A stretch of DNA of 64,000 bases, from assembly GCA_013396525.1 (NCBI GenBank), contig VWYX01000275.1, positions 435,613 through 499,612 of the forward strand, written 5' to 3'. The position numbers were made by a program, and so were the translations under genes. Positions 50,400 through 62,945 of the stretch are shown here, in pieces. The DNA comes from Chaetorhynchus papuensis. Taxonomy: Eukaryota > Chordata > Aves > Passeriformes > Rhipiduridae. The notes under the pieces are model-generated. The model was not told the origin of the DNA and searched no databases. It saw only the letters and a program-made list of their open reading frames with translations. Within the stretch, counting starts at the first letter, position 1. Each line of letters opens with the position of its first letter.

Positions 50400-51700
50400 T
50401 TGGGCACTTAATTGTGTCAATAATTATTCACGCGTTAGCACCGGCTCCTCCTTGAAGTGTGTACTGCAGTGACTCATTAAGTTATTACTGGTATTCATTA
50501 CCAATAAAATTAGCCCTTTTTCAAAGTGTAAAATTTATGTTTTATAGAAAAATACTGCTAGAAGTGGCACAGCTTTGCTCTACTCCCTGCTTGGTGCAGA
50601 GAAAAACAAGACTATGTGGAGATGACGCAATATTTTTTGTCCAAAAAGAGGCCCTCAAATTAGAAAGAGTCTTGTGCTTTTTTTATTTTTCTTTTCCCCA
50701 CAGTGGGTTTTATGTACTTTAAATTGGGGTAGGGGAGAATCCTGGCTTTGGCTGTCAGTCCTGTGTGCATAAGTGCTATTTCCTGGTATCATGAGGGAGA
50801 AAGATAACCAGTGTCTTTTGATTAATCAAGTGTTAATGTATATGCAGCTGTCTTTATGTTAAATGCGTCACGGTGCACTTTGTTTCTTTAAATACTGATC
50901 ATTTACAGTGAGCATGTACTGTATATGTGCCTGGAAGGAGAGCAATTGTTATACAACTCTTTAATCCAAACCATGATTAAAACCCCTTTTGTTCCCCCCT
51001 CCCTGCACTACTCCAGCCTATCATCTTCTCTGAGAAATCATTTGGCAAGTAGAAAAATGTGTGTTTTAAGAGAATAACTCCTTTTTAAGCATCAGTTTTG
51101 CTTTTGTTCTGCTTTTAGAACTTAGTTTTTTTACATTTCCATATATGGTGCCGTTCAAAAGGCGCAGGAGGGTCATAGCCATTTTTTGAGTGAATAAGGT
51201 ATAATTGAAATATGATGTATGCAGATATCATCACTTCCACAGCAATTATCCGGATTGTTTGTTTAGTGGGAACATGCTTTCAAGTAGGGGTTGGTCAGTG
51301 GCAATCATGTTGCATGACGCAGCTGAGAGAAATGACAAAGAATATGTAAAGTCTCACGCTGTGAAATTTCACATTGCACCGCGTGTCTACTGGGGGGAAT
51401 CATTAGGAATTTTGAAGGTGAGGGCCATGGCAGTTTCAGAGAGAAATGTAAAGGAGGACAGGGAGGCTGGTGCTTAGATCTTGGGGAGAGGCTGGGGTTT
51501 GACATTCTGTTTCATGTGGAGACCAGCAGTTAATGTGGTCTTGTTGAAACTTGAAACAGCTCTATTAGTAGCTTGATTGGGGAAAGGAGAGGAGACCAAG
51601 AGTAAACAAAAATGTGCGGTCTGGAGATGGGCTTAATTGTGCACAATACATCTTGCCTCTGTGCGGCTTATTCTAATCACTCCAAATGGCAACACACACA
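50400..51700. promoter_or_regulatory. Cluster of possible conserved non-coding blocks
   Basis: Three blocks (about 50400-50560, 51180-51420 and 51590-51700) have retained CpGs and homeodomain, forkhead and RUNX-like words: AATAATTATTCACGCG, AGTAAACAAAAATGTGCGGT, and GCTTAATTGTGCAC. They lack repeats or convincing ORFs. Their composition suggests cis-regulatory DNA, but conservation is unknown. Confidence 0.2.
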
Positions 51701-54700
51701 CTCACACACACAAATTTGATCAGCTCAAGCAGATAAAACTGCTATGTGTATAATACTGCCAGGCTAGGAGGAAAAAAAATGGACATCTGTTTAACAATTC
51801 TCTATTGTAGACAGGATCATAGAAACACTGTTGCCTGCCTGTCGTGTTCAATCAAAATGAATAAAATGCTGATTTAAAAAGAGAAAAGAAATCAGGCAGA
51901 AGACCACCACAAAGTATTTGCTTACACTATTTTTTTTGTTCTCATTTCAGCAGCAAATGAGGAAGGGGAATCCCAGGGGCAAGAGGAGGTTTCAGGAACA
52001 GCGAAGGGAAGATATTTGTTTTGTTTTGGTATTTATCCTCAGTACAGCCGAGAGAGGCGTACAGCAGTCGGAACTAATTGTAGCTCACTCAGGAAAGTCT
52101 TCATTAGCACTTGCCACACATGGTTACCAGATGTGCTGAAGAAGGGGTGGGAGGAGAGAGGAAAGGGTATGTGGAGAATGGGCTACATACTTAAACCTAA
52201 TAATCTGTCTTTTGTTTTCAGGTCTATTGTGTTGGGGAGGGGAAGAATGGGGAGAGGGAGAAATCCTGGCTGCTTTTTGATGCAGCCAGTTCCTATTAGC
52301 TGAATGGCATTCCTTGTCTTGCAGCCTCCTCCAAGGGAGGAAGAAGCCCTCAATCATGGCCAAGTAAAGAGGGATTTATGTATTTATTTATTTAATTTTT
52401 TAGACGCTGTCAGTGAACTATTATTCCACTGAACTCAGCTGAAAGTATTGGATACCCAAACTGGTGAACCACTGTCTTTCTGGCCAGCTTGTGAATTTGA
52501 GCTGGGGTGGGGATTTTTGTGAACTTATGGTCTCCCAGAGCATCAGTGGGTCTGTTGAACAGTTCAGCAGCAGCAGCATCTCTGTTCACGTGTACTTTAC
52601 CAGTGAGTCTGAGATGCAATCAGGAAAGCCAAGTCCAGCAGCTCTGTGGTCCTGTTAGTCGCCCTGAGGTTGTCGCCTTGGTCAGATTTTTAAACTTCTG
52701 CCTTTGGCTATTAAAACAAATTAAACAGATCTTCCATGCATAGTGGCTGTTGCTGCTGCAGACCAAATCCTGGCGTTGCTGCCCACAGAGATGATTTTCA
52801 CAGGAACCACTGCAGGTAATTTTACTGCAGATGTTAACAGATATTTTGCTGTTTGCTCCTCAGGAAAAAAGCACCCTCCTTCTTCTGAACTGGTCACCTT
52901 TGGGGGACCCTGTGTCATCCCTGCCACCTCCCCCTGTTTCAGCAGCACTGGGCGCTTTTTCCTCTCTCAGTCCCTGTAATGTTCCCACAATGTGAACATT
53001 TTTCATACTGGCATTGTCTGTGCTTGGGACGTCTCCTTTCCTCTTCATTCCAGTGGTAGGAGAGCATCACTGTGTCTGGACGACAGGGCTTAGATGACTC
53101 TCCAAGCTCTGAATAATCAGGGCTGAAGGTTTAATTATGGCACTACACATGATAGCCACAAGATTTGTCACTCTGGTCATGTGAAAGAACAGCACTAGAC
53201 GAACTTCTACTAATTAAGCACTCTGTTCCTCTTCCTTCTCAAAACTGGAAGGAGGTATAAATATGGGAAATCACTTGTATTAATGCAAAAATAGAGACAT
53301 TTTTGGAATCTTTAATAATCTGAGTTGAACCTAAATCTTTGTGGCTCTGGACTTGTTTTATCCAGCTCAGTTTGCCAGTCTGTAATCTCATCCTGCTTTG
53401 GAGCCTGGAAATGTTCTTGCTCACAATCTCAAAGCAGAGCAGATGTTGCATAAATAGAAAATAGGTTGTGTGCACAACCTAATCTAAGCACAGGGCACAG
53501 AAGGAGGTTTGGATGAATGTAAGCTAATCAGGGCACAGATCTGCTATACTTTGGGACTTAGGACCAAATTTTTTTCCCGCTATATTCTACTTGACAGATC
53601 CCAAATATGACATTCATGTTTTCCCACTGCATGGCTTGTGGGTTTCTTTAAGTTTTTGAGAATAAAGTAATGCCTGTCAGCTCAAGCTCACCAAGCAAAT
53701 GGTTGGTAAAAGTTGATCTATTCCATCCTTTCTTCCATGTTTGACAGACTTCTCCATCCAGTGATGTAGTTCAGGTCCACATTAATCAAAATTCAGAAAT
53801 TAATCTTTTAGATTCCCTCAAAGGAATTAATAAAGCCGAATCACTTAGCTGAGTTAGTTGTATCTACCTTTCCTACTGTAAGATGTAGAGTCTCCTTCAA
53901 CCTGAGTGTATGGCTTCAACAAAATATCTTTATTAACTATCAGAAAGGCCCAAGAAAAAAAATTGGTAAAACCCCAGCCTATTTACCATCCCATTTTTGC
54001 CATAGCTGCTATTGCATCAGTTGTTTTTTCAATAAATTCAGTGCCATATTTGCAATTTTTCTAATGCTATCCCAAATTATTTACACGAGGATGAACTGTT
54101 ATCGTGCCAACATGTATTATGTAGGGACAATGTCTTTGCTTGCAATATTTTGTGTTTAGAAAACACAACACTGCAAATTTGATGTTTCTGTCAAGTTTTC
54201 TTTCTTCTGGAGATGCATATACATACATTTATTTTTTCAAGTGTTACCCACAGAATGAGTTTCATGTGTAAATGTTGCTGCCTTCATGGTGAAACCACAG
54301 CCATGCACAACAGGTATCATTGTAGCTGATTTCCATGGTCAGGTATTCCACAGATATAGTAATTAAGATTTGGAAGGGGTATTGGTGGCTCAGATGCCTG
54401 TGCTTACTACTCAACAGGTTTGCAGTTACTTGGGGCTTTGGCAGAACTTAGAAGTGCTTTCAGAAATCTGACACGCTCAATGTAATTTTAAGATATTCCT
54501 TGTATTATTAACTTTCATCCTTAATTATTATAATTTAATTATTTTAAAAATGTATCAACTTGGAGTTGGAAAGCAGAAAGATCAGATTTATTTTCTGCTT
54601 TTTGTGCGTTTCCATGCTGAAGTCAAGGTTTCCGGCAACAAGGCAAATATTTTTATGCAGATGCAAAACTAATCAACCAAACATGAAAACACTCCTATGG

Positions 54701-54732
54701 GGTTTCCTGGAGGCCTTGCTGGGGATACTGCA
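51701..54732. other. Non-coding tract
   Basis: No gene was recognised. Overlapping short ORFs on both strands at 52400-53050 have no domain signature. Confidence 0.4.
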
Positions 54733-54756
54733 ATGCAAATAATATATAATGCAAAT
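54733..54756 (+). promoter_or_regulatory. Two tandem POU octamers
   Basis: The exact octamer ATGCAAAT occurs at 54733-54740 and again at 54749-54756, 16 bp apart (about one and a half helical turns). The surrounding AATAAT-rich DNA could also be a small duplication. The octamer is the canonical site for POU factors. Function is inferred. Confidence 0.35.
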
Positions 54757-56196
54757 AATAAATAACACAGTAAAATATTGTAAGATAGTAGGATTCAGCT
54801 AGGGGTGGAACATACTGGGTGGTCTGTGTGAGCTGGTACTACCGTCCCTTTTATGATGCTCCAATCTCATGGTTTTGCTGCTTGTATCTACTGTCACACT
54901 TTTTTTACTCTCACAAAGTTCTTCTATACTGTGCTCTACCAAAGTGCATGTTTCCTCACAGATGATGTCATTCAAGCAGAAAAGAATTGTAAATCCTTGT
55001 TTGGCCTCCTATAGTTTTTTCCTCTGTAGCCGGCTTTTCTTTCCAATAGGATATATATAAGTAATCAGTATGATTATTTTTATCTGCACATCAACAGTAC
55101 TCTGTGTAATTAGAGAGTATCCAGCACTATGCTAATGCTACACAGTGTCTGCATTTTGCACCATTTTTCTCCCTGCGATTTGCTGCTTTTCCAGTACAAA
55201 GCAAGGGACCAAGATGACAGACAGGGAACTTCCATTGTAATGTTAGGAAAATCAAGGAGAGCAAGTTTACTGGGGAGAGTACAAATAGCTTTTCTCTTCT
55301 CCCAGGTAATGACTTGAAGATAGATAAGCGGTGCAGCAACATGAGGTCCATCTTTTTGTCGCCTCCAAATGAGGTTCCCATGGCATGCTGGTGAGGGGGA
55401 ACTAGCAGGCTGCTCATGGACAGGTGCTGGCACAGACAACTGCAGCCTGCTTTGTTTGCATGATGGAAGCAGAGGAGCCTGTTGCTCCCAGCCTGCTCTG
55501 TATTCTAGTATGTTCCCAGTACTTGCAGTGGAAGGTTTCCAGAAAGATTTGGGACCCTATTAACTTCTCTTGTTGGGTCTTGGCTGGGACCATAGCAAGG
55601 CAGGTTGGAAATTGAGGTTCAAAGAGAGGTGCTGGTAAGGTATAAAATGCCTTGGAATATATACCACACCTCCCCCCCACTTTTTTTTTTCTCCTCCATC
55701 CCTAAATCTGCTGAGAAAGAAAGGGGGTCAGACTGATACTTTTGAGTGATCCATGTATTTTTAATTTTTAATGATTGGGCTTTTACACTTTCATCATACA
55801 CAGTAGAAGAAATGTAACTATGAAACAAGTAGCATTCCCAACTGAGTAAGTTTATTTTTATTTTGTTTTACTTGATTCTGTTTCAGGGGCAAAACAGATT
55901 AGTTTCCCAACACAATGTGTGCAATTTTATGTAAAGCTTACAATGAGTAACAAGTCTTGCAAAGCCCTGTTATGAGATAATATGAATGTGTAAGAATTTC
56001 AACCTCCACTTATAAAAATAAAATACATTGTTGCTACAAGGAAATGCAGTGAAAAACTTGAAAATGTGACAGGAGGGCAGCCTGAAGAAGTAAGAGAAAG
56101 ATAAAACAAAAGGATCTCAAATGCATTGGAAGGCATTTGTGTGTGGTTTAGGGGGTTGGTTTGTTTGTTTGTTTCTAAGGATTATTATTTTTGGTA
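54757..56196. other. Non-coding tract
   Basis: No gene was recognised. Overlapping ORFs at 55110-55680 on both strands are unremarkable. A C8 / T10 junction lies near 55671-55690. Confidence 0.4.
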
Positions 56197-56223
56197 AATC
56201 TTAGGACTTTAAGTCCTAAGATT
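56197..56223. repeat. Perfect 13-bp inverted repeat, 1-nt spacer
   Basis: The arm AATCTTAGGACTT at 56197-56209 is followed by a single T and the exact reverse complement AAGTCCTAAGATT at 56211-56223. It is a near-perfect 27-bp palindrome. Confidence 0.95.
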
Positions 56224-56702
56224 GGGTAGTTGGGAGGGGTAGTATCTAAAATATCTTTCAGACCTTCTTCTCAAGTTGTTTAGTTTCTCCTCTGCCAGAG
56301 CAGTATGCTTGGTCTTTCCCTTTCCCTAGGCTCTTAGGTCCTGGCAGTGCTCCCTTACTGTGACTATGGAGGTCGTGGCTTCTCTCTGATCCCAGTAAAA
56401 ACAGCGTGTCTGGGAGAGCAAAGCACTTTCTAGTCCTGCTTTTCACTCTCAGCTAAGCCTCCATCGTTTCCCTGGGTGTTGATTATCTTCATTTGGATTT
56501 GGCTCTGGGAACAGTGAGTTGTCTGAAGAGTCAGCTCTCTTTAGCATTATACTTTAAGGAGAACAGAAAGCAAATGACCCAGAGTATAAAATCAGAATTT
56601 AAGCAAACATTTTAATCTCACTTGGGGCAGTTTGACAAAATATGAAAACATACCACGTGCAAATGCGTCTGCACACCATCATTGTCGTTCTCATTTACTT
56701 GA

Positions 56703-56847
56703 GCATCTCTGGAGATATTTAAAAGAAGGGTGGATGTGGTGCTCTGGGATGTGGTTTAGCGGTGGGCCTGGCAGTGTTAGGGTGATGGTTGAACCCAATG
56801 ACCTTCGAGGTCTTTTCCAACCTATAAGATTCTGGGATTCTCTGATT
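56703..56847 (+). mobile_element. CR1 LINE 3' end fragment
   Basis: It carries CTCTGGAGATATTTAAAAG, GGATGTGGTGCTCTGGGATG, TGGTTTAGCGGTGGGCCTGG, GTGTTAGGGTGATGGTTG, GAGGTCTTTTCCAACCTA, and the terminal GATTCTGGGATTCT repeat unit. These are the last roughly 145 bp of a CR1 element, sense on plus. Confidence 0.92.
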
Positions 56848-59800
56848 TTAGGGGAGGTTGTGCTTGTGATTTGCACTAAGCCTCAGCTCGTGGCAGCTGC
56901 ATGTGTGACCAAGCCTCGTTGTTCTGCAGATCCCACTGGTTTTAAGAACAGCCTCTGCAGTTGAGTAAGTATGTGCTGTTACACAACATGAGCACCAAGG
57001 TCTCAAATGCTAGTTCTTCAGTTTCACCTGAAGGCATGGCTTGCTAAATTTCAGCCTGTTTCTGATCCATGATGGAGCAATGGAAGGAGTAATGCTTTCT
57101 AGAAGTGAGGACATGCTGTAATCCAAACCAGAAAAGAAATCGTGTCCCAGCCTGGCTTGTATTAATTTCAAATTCTATGAAAAATTTTGAACAGATTTTT
57201 CTTTTCACCAGACAATGCAAATATGATCTTTTTTCATCAAAAGGAAAGAAGCAGCAGCAACAATAAATTACATCAATTCTTTGTACCATTGGTGAATTTG
57301 AAACAACTTCAAAAATTAAAAACAACCAAACAAACCCAATGAAAAACTATTTGACTATAGGAACAGTAATTTCCAGGTCATTTCTTAACTTCTGTGAGCA
57401 AATTTCCTCCAGTTTAGGAAATTCAAAAATATTTCCATTTTTATAAGAATGGAACATCCATTCAACAGACAATAGAAGCTGTTTAAACCTGTTAAATACT
57501 ATGAAATAGATGTGTACAGCTAATTAAAGTATGTGTTGAATAGTAATTATGTCATCCTGAGGGATTTACAAATAGAGTCTAGTTAAAATTTGATTCAATC
57601 TTTCATCATTCACAGAAGGTGCAAATTATTATTCATTTAACGTGCTCTGATTTCAGTTCTAAAGGTAATCCAGAAAAAAGGGAGAGAGATTTCTGTTTTA
57701 TCAGCATTGTTTAAGAACTAAGATCCCTTAATTATCGCACTGTACCAATAGTCTGCTACCCAACTCTCTGACGCAGTCATTCAGCTTTGAAACTAACAAT
57801 TTACCCTCCAAGCAAAGCGAGATACAAGGAAAAGTGTTTAGTCAGCAAGCAAATACACCAAATTGTATGTTTTGGCTTTTGTTGGTGTTCGTGTTTCAGA
57901 GCTGTGCAAATGTGAGTCATTTACACAATGCTTTTCAATCAAAGGCATCAAAGCAAAGGAGACAGATTTCACAAGAAAATTTAGAAAAAAAAAAGGCAAA
58001 GGTGAAATTATTTATGGGATCAAAGTCTTTTAAGCTACTGGAACCTCTTTCCAGGTTTATATAACATGAATAGACTCTTAGTCTTACTCCTTTATGTAAT
58101 ATCTCATCATAGTAATGAAGAATTAGATAAGATTCCTGATAACTGTGAAAGTATATTATAGACTTTTTTACAAGGAAGTTACTGCTGTATTTCTAGATTT
58201 ATAACAATAATTGGCAATCCCCATAATTACCATTAAAGTTGGCCAAAAATGAAAAGAAAAAAAGACATGTTTTATGAGATATTTTTGTGTCTCAGAATGA
58301 AAGCCGTATCTTTCAATGAAATTATGTCTTGCCCTGCTTAGTGCCAACCAGTACTGAGGAGCAGCTACCTCTGAGAGGGAGAGCAGCAACTACCCAGAAA
58401 CTCTGAGAAATGGTGTGCAGTCCTTTAAGTTGATCTTAAACAAAGGTGCTGGACTTCTCTGGAAAAATTATCCAGATGTAAAACCTAATTTGCTGTGTCC
58501 TGATTTTATCTTTCTAATGGAAGTGGCATTTTGGTAAGGTGAATAGAAGCATCCACATTATCTTTGGTTGGTTGGCTTGGTTTTCTTTTGGAGAGACAAA
58601 TGGGCTTGACATAACTGGTTTTCTCTGCACATCCCATCATATTTAATCTTTTGACAAAGCTGCTTGCTTGCGGTACAGTTTGGAATACTATCCACTGAAA
58701 AACTGTTTGCTTGGAATCGTTCAGAGAACTACCATATTTATGCAGAATTTTTTTCATGCAGACTCTTACAGTGTTTAATAGGGGTGGCAAAAACTGTAAG
58801 AGAAGTAGAAAGTGTTCCCAGTTCTTAGCAAGATAAGAAAATGTTGTTTCTTATCTGTGATTTGAAAAGAGATGAAGGGTCAGAGAGGTAAAGATATGTG
58901 AAAGCTCTTGCACACTTGGTAAGAGCTACAGAGGAGGAATGTTTCTCAGTGGTGGCTTGTTTGAGTGGAAGGGAAGAGAAAGAGCAGCTTCTAAGTAAAG
59001 GGAGAGGATTAGAAAAAATGTCAAGTAAAATCAGGGAAATTTGTTGGTTTATTTGCTTAAAGATACAGGTACGCAGCTGAGATGATTGCCAGAAAGAAAA
59101 GAGCAAGTCAAGCTGAGGGCAGCTTTCAATCCCTGCCTGTTGTTGATGCTTGGGATTTATAAAAATTCCTAAGTCTTTAGAGATAGCTGAGAGGAGTAAG
59201 GAGAGTGGGATGGGCTCTAAACCACCCTCAATTTTGAGGGATTGCATAGGAATATATAGGGCAGTCTGCTGGTCCCCAGGTGTAGCTTACCCAGGGCTTG
59301 CCTTGTCTTCCCACCTGCCTCAGTGTAGCTGTGTCAGAGAGGGAGGCAGTTGTGCTTAAAGTGGAATGGGGAATATTTTAGGCTATGCCTGTTCCGTCAG
59401 GTGTAGCTCCTTGGAAGTTGTTTTTTGCAGCAGCGTGTGCAAGAGCTATGAAGATGGGCAAAGTTTGATTTCAAGACTCAGAATGCAGGTGCCAAACTTA
59501 GTAGTGGGGGCTGTTTGGGTCTGCAGCCACTTAAATAAATTATTTTCCTTCTCATTCTCAGCAGATTTATAGGTTGTCATTTGATGTAGGCTACAGGAAC
59601 TTCTGCATACCTGGCCTGTGCTGGCATTTGGGCTGGGAGAGGGCAGACGCCCCTGACTCTCTCTTCTTCTGTAGAAAGCAGAAGAGAGCTGTCCTAAGTG
59701 GCTTTTTTTTTTGTGGTATTACTACGGCAGTGGATGTATTTCATCACTGTGGTGAGCTGTTTTTTCTTAACACATCAGCTTTTGTCTTGTGTTTACTTGA

Positions 59801-59927
59801 ACACAGTTCGCCAATAAGTGAGAGATGCATGCTCTGTGTTGAGAGGAATAGTCATCTCATGGACCTGGGGATTAGTGCTGTGAAGTGAGAGCCTAAAAAA
59901 TTCCTGAATGTGTGCTAACTAGAGAGT
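56848..59927. other. Non-coding tract
   Basis: No gene was recognised. The 57500-57830 part is rich in TAATTA-like homeodomain words and could be regulatory. The opposing ORFs at 58825-59247 (minus, 140 aa) and 58898-59080 (plus) have no identifiable motif. Confidence 0.4.
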
Positions 59928-60327
59928 TAGTCCTATGAGGAGCAGCTGAGGGTTGTTTATCCTGGAGAAAAGGAGGCTCAGAGGGACTATCACTCTTTAC
60001 AACTCCCTGACAGGAAGGTGTAGCCAGGTGGGGGTCGGCTTCTTCTCCCAGGCAGCAGTGACAGGACAAGAGGACATGGTTTTAAGCTACACCAAGGGAG
60101 GTCCAGGTTGGACATCAGGAGGAATTTCTTGACAGAAAGGGTTGTTAAACATTGGAATGGACTGCCCAGGTGCCCAAGGAGGTGGTGGAGTCACCATCCC
60201 TGGAGGTGTTCAAAAAATGACTACATGTGGTACTTAATGCCATGGTTGAATTGACATGGTGGTGATCAAGGTTGGACTTGATTATCTCAGAGGTCTTTTC
60301 CAACCTAAATGATTTTGTGTTTCTTTC
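59928..60327 (+). mobile_element. CR1 LINE 3' fragment
   Basis: About 400 bp of CR1 tail: CTATGAGGAGCAGCTGAGGG, GGAGAAAAGGAGGCTCAGAG, GTGTAGCCAGGTGGGGGTCG, GACAGGACAAGAGGACATGG, GGTCCAGGTTGGACATCAGG, GGACTGCCCAGG, CATCCCTGGAGGTGTTCAAA, and the end GAGGTCTTTTCCAACCTAAA with GATTTTGTGTTTCT. It is slightly more diverged than the 44315-44907 copy and has an extra 10-bp GTGCCCAAGG insertion after the CCCAG block. Confidence 0.94.
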
Positions 60328-62498
60328 ACTTTTGGAGAAAAGAACTTATTTGCTCTTTAGTAATTAGAATACATAAGAAATGTGTGACCAGTCTTTTTCC
60401 TGTTAGACTGAGGGCTACAAGCTTAACTAGCTTTAAATACAAATGGGAAGGGAAATCTTGTCCTCCTTATTCTTACAGGGATATGTGCACAGGTTTTCTT
60501 TTTTGGCAGATGAAATGGGCTAAAGTTTTGGAACTGCACACTTAAAAATTTTGTTTTACTTTTGCACTGAAGAGTGGAAGTAGCTAAAATAACTGGTAGT
60601 GCACATAAGTTAATTTGTTGCTGAGCTTCTAATAGTAACAAATTTCAAAAAAAATTTTTTTAATACATTTTGGAGCTGGTGGAATGCTTGAAAGATTAAT
60701 TTCTAACAGAATTTGCATTCCATGTAATTTGGATTTAATGATGTGGTATAATATAGGCAAAAGGGTTTCTTAGTATGTGACTCTCCTTTTCCATGGCACA
60801 GTAGGTATTTCATCTTAATTTTTGGTTGCATGCTAAGAAATCAATATGTAAAGCAAGAGAGTACAGATACTTAAAAGGAAAGCATCAGAGAAGTTGAATA
60901 GTCATGTACTGGCTTAATATTTAAAACTAGAATATTTCTGAGTAGGAAAGGGCTTCAGAATTGAGCAATTCACAAACCACTTCTTCCCCTCCAACAGGTA
61001 ATTCAGAGACAGCAATTGTGTGAGCAGCCCTTTGGCAAGAGGACCAAGTGTAGTTTGTGACAGAACTGAATGGAGATGATCCCAAGCTGAAAGTCAAAAC
61101 AGGATCTTCTTTTAAGTTCACCGAGTGACCTGCAATTTTATTCCAGCGCCTAACACAGGTAAGAGATTTCTACAGAATCTGCATTTTCCAAGGTGTTTTA
61201 ATATCCCAATCATAACTCCTGTTCTTCCGTGCCTGCAGGTTTGGAAACTACTGATGCAGTGCCAGGTACTAGTACCGGGTTTTGTGTAGTTTTATTGGGC
61301 TTTAAGGTATCTCTTGGCAAAGTCAAGTCAGAGAGTTCTGGTGCATTTGTCAGCAATCCTACACCAAGGAATTCATACACAGAATATGATTTGAACCAGA
61401 ATTTAAGATTAAAAGAGAACTGTTGCTTGAATCTTTGTATCTCATTTCCATGTAAATCAGGAGAGATTTGTTTGAGTTAAGCAAGAGGTCTACATCGAGG
61501 TGGGAAGTGTTGTTGGCTCTTGGCCTCTTGCTGGAGCTGATTCCTGGGGACAGTAAATTTGGTCCCAAACTGTGTTGCTGTTACAGAATATACAACAAAC
61601 CCCCCCCAATGAATTAAACCCTGAGACCTTCCAGCTTGCCTTTTGAAATGTATACAAAAAACAGGGATCTAGCTGAGAGAGGGTACCTGCCCCATCCAGG
61701 CTGGGCCAGCTGCTGGCAGCTGTGTGGCAAACTGATGTTACTGAGTTGATGGGCAGAGCCCTTCCAGAAGGCAGTGAGGGTGGGAATGAACTCCATGTTG
61801 CAGGTCCCCACCCTGAAGCTTCTTTCTTGCTCCTTTTTTCATTTCTACAGGCTTGCTCTTGGCATGGGCTGCCAGATTCCTAAGCAGACCTGAACTTTCC
61901 TTTTTCTTCATGTAGACTAACTGTGCAGTCCATATAAAATGCTCTGCCATGTGAGTTACTTGAGAAGTCATGTTCCATGGGAGCAGGGGGACATGCTCTG
62001 TTCCTGCTCACTGGAGGGACTATCTAAGCTTATGAAAACTGAGGGCTGTTTTGCTCCATCATCATTTCATTGGGGTGTCAACAGCAAGAAAATACGGGAT
62101 TTTATTCTTTGTGGCTTAGTTTTGGTCAAAGATAGGTTTTCAGACTAGTAATATCCTTCTTCCTCAGCTAACATCCCCAAAAGACCTCTGCATTAAGGTG
62201 TAGGCAGTGTACTGAATGTGTCCCAAACATCCTGTTTTACACCCCCACCCCCAAGTGCTGTTTGTTGCAAGTGACTGTGTGGTGTGGAATGAAGCACAGC
62301 AGTTCGTGGCTTCCGCTGCTGCCACAGAAGACCCCCCAAAATGAGGAGCTACCTCTGCAGCTGCATGGGGAGTGAGAACCAGGATGCTTCCATGGGGCAG
62401 CAGCCACAAAAGCCTCTTTCCCACAGATATTATCCTGTCCTGGCTTCGGATTGTTCCTTAATCATTAGCACTAATGAAGTGCTTTTGTTGTAATAGGG
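60328..62498. other. Non-coding tract
   Basis: No gene was recognised. A 12-nt splice-bounded segment (CGCCTAACACAG at about 61147-61158) is too small to support. Confidence 0.45.
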
Positions 62499-62590
62499 AA
62501 AAAAAAAAAAAAAAGAAGGAAAATAAAAGGAAAAAAGAAACTGGGAAATGAAAAAGAAAAGAAAACAGACAAGAAGGAGAAAAAATGGGG
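62499..62590. repeat. A-rich / purine-rich low-complexity tract
   Basis: An A16 run is followed by about 75 bp of almost pure purine (GAAGGAAAATAAAAGG and similar). It may be the decayed tail of a retroposed sequence, but no element body is recognisable upstream. Confidence 0.8.
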
Positions 62591-62619
62591 AATAGCTGGG
62601 ATTATCTCTGTGCTGTCTC

Positions 62620-62945
62620 TCAGGTCCAGTGACAACACGACTACAATGGGTAGCTTTCAGGACTGCATATGGTCTTCCTTCCGAGGGAGTTGATTAAGCG
62701 ACTCCGGATGAAATTGAAATGCTGTGATTTGACCTTTGTCTGGCCTGGGAGGACTGCAATTCGCATAACAATTTCCTTTTGTTCTTTGTTTGGAGTTATT
62801 AATCCAACATGAGCCTCGAATTAATCAGGGGTAGTGCGTTGTTACATTTCTAATTCACAGCTCCACTGCTTGTGTCTTTTTTAATTAAGGCCGAATGATA
62901 GCAGGCCTTAGCCCCTGATTGCAACACTTACTAACCACACATTGA
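62620..62945. promoter_or_regulatory. Possible developmental enhancer with OCT-SOX composite site
   Basis: This block stands out for retained CpGs and a dense series of homeodomain, POU and SOX-like words. ATTCGCATAACAATT at 62759-62773 matches 13 of 15 bases of the canonical OCT4/SOX2 composite (ATTTGCATAACAATG). Further SOX-like CTTTTGTT and CTTTGTT copies follow within 20 bp. TTATTAATCC, GAATTAATCAGG and TTTAATTAAGGCC lie downstream. No open frame or repeat explains the pattern. Enhancer function and conservation are inferred from motif content only. Confidence 0.35.

Noticed and set aside
58825..59247. 140-aa minus ORF with an opposing plus ORF
   Set aside because: There is no known motif. 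Both strands being open reflects purine/pyrimidine skew, not coding.
61147..61158. 12-nt micro-exon between CAG and GTAAGA
   Set aside because: It is too short to support without transcript evidence, and such pairs are common by chance.
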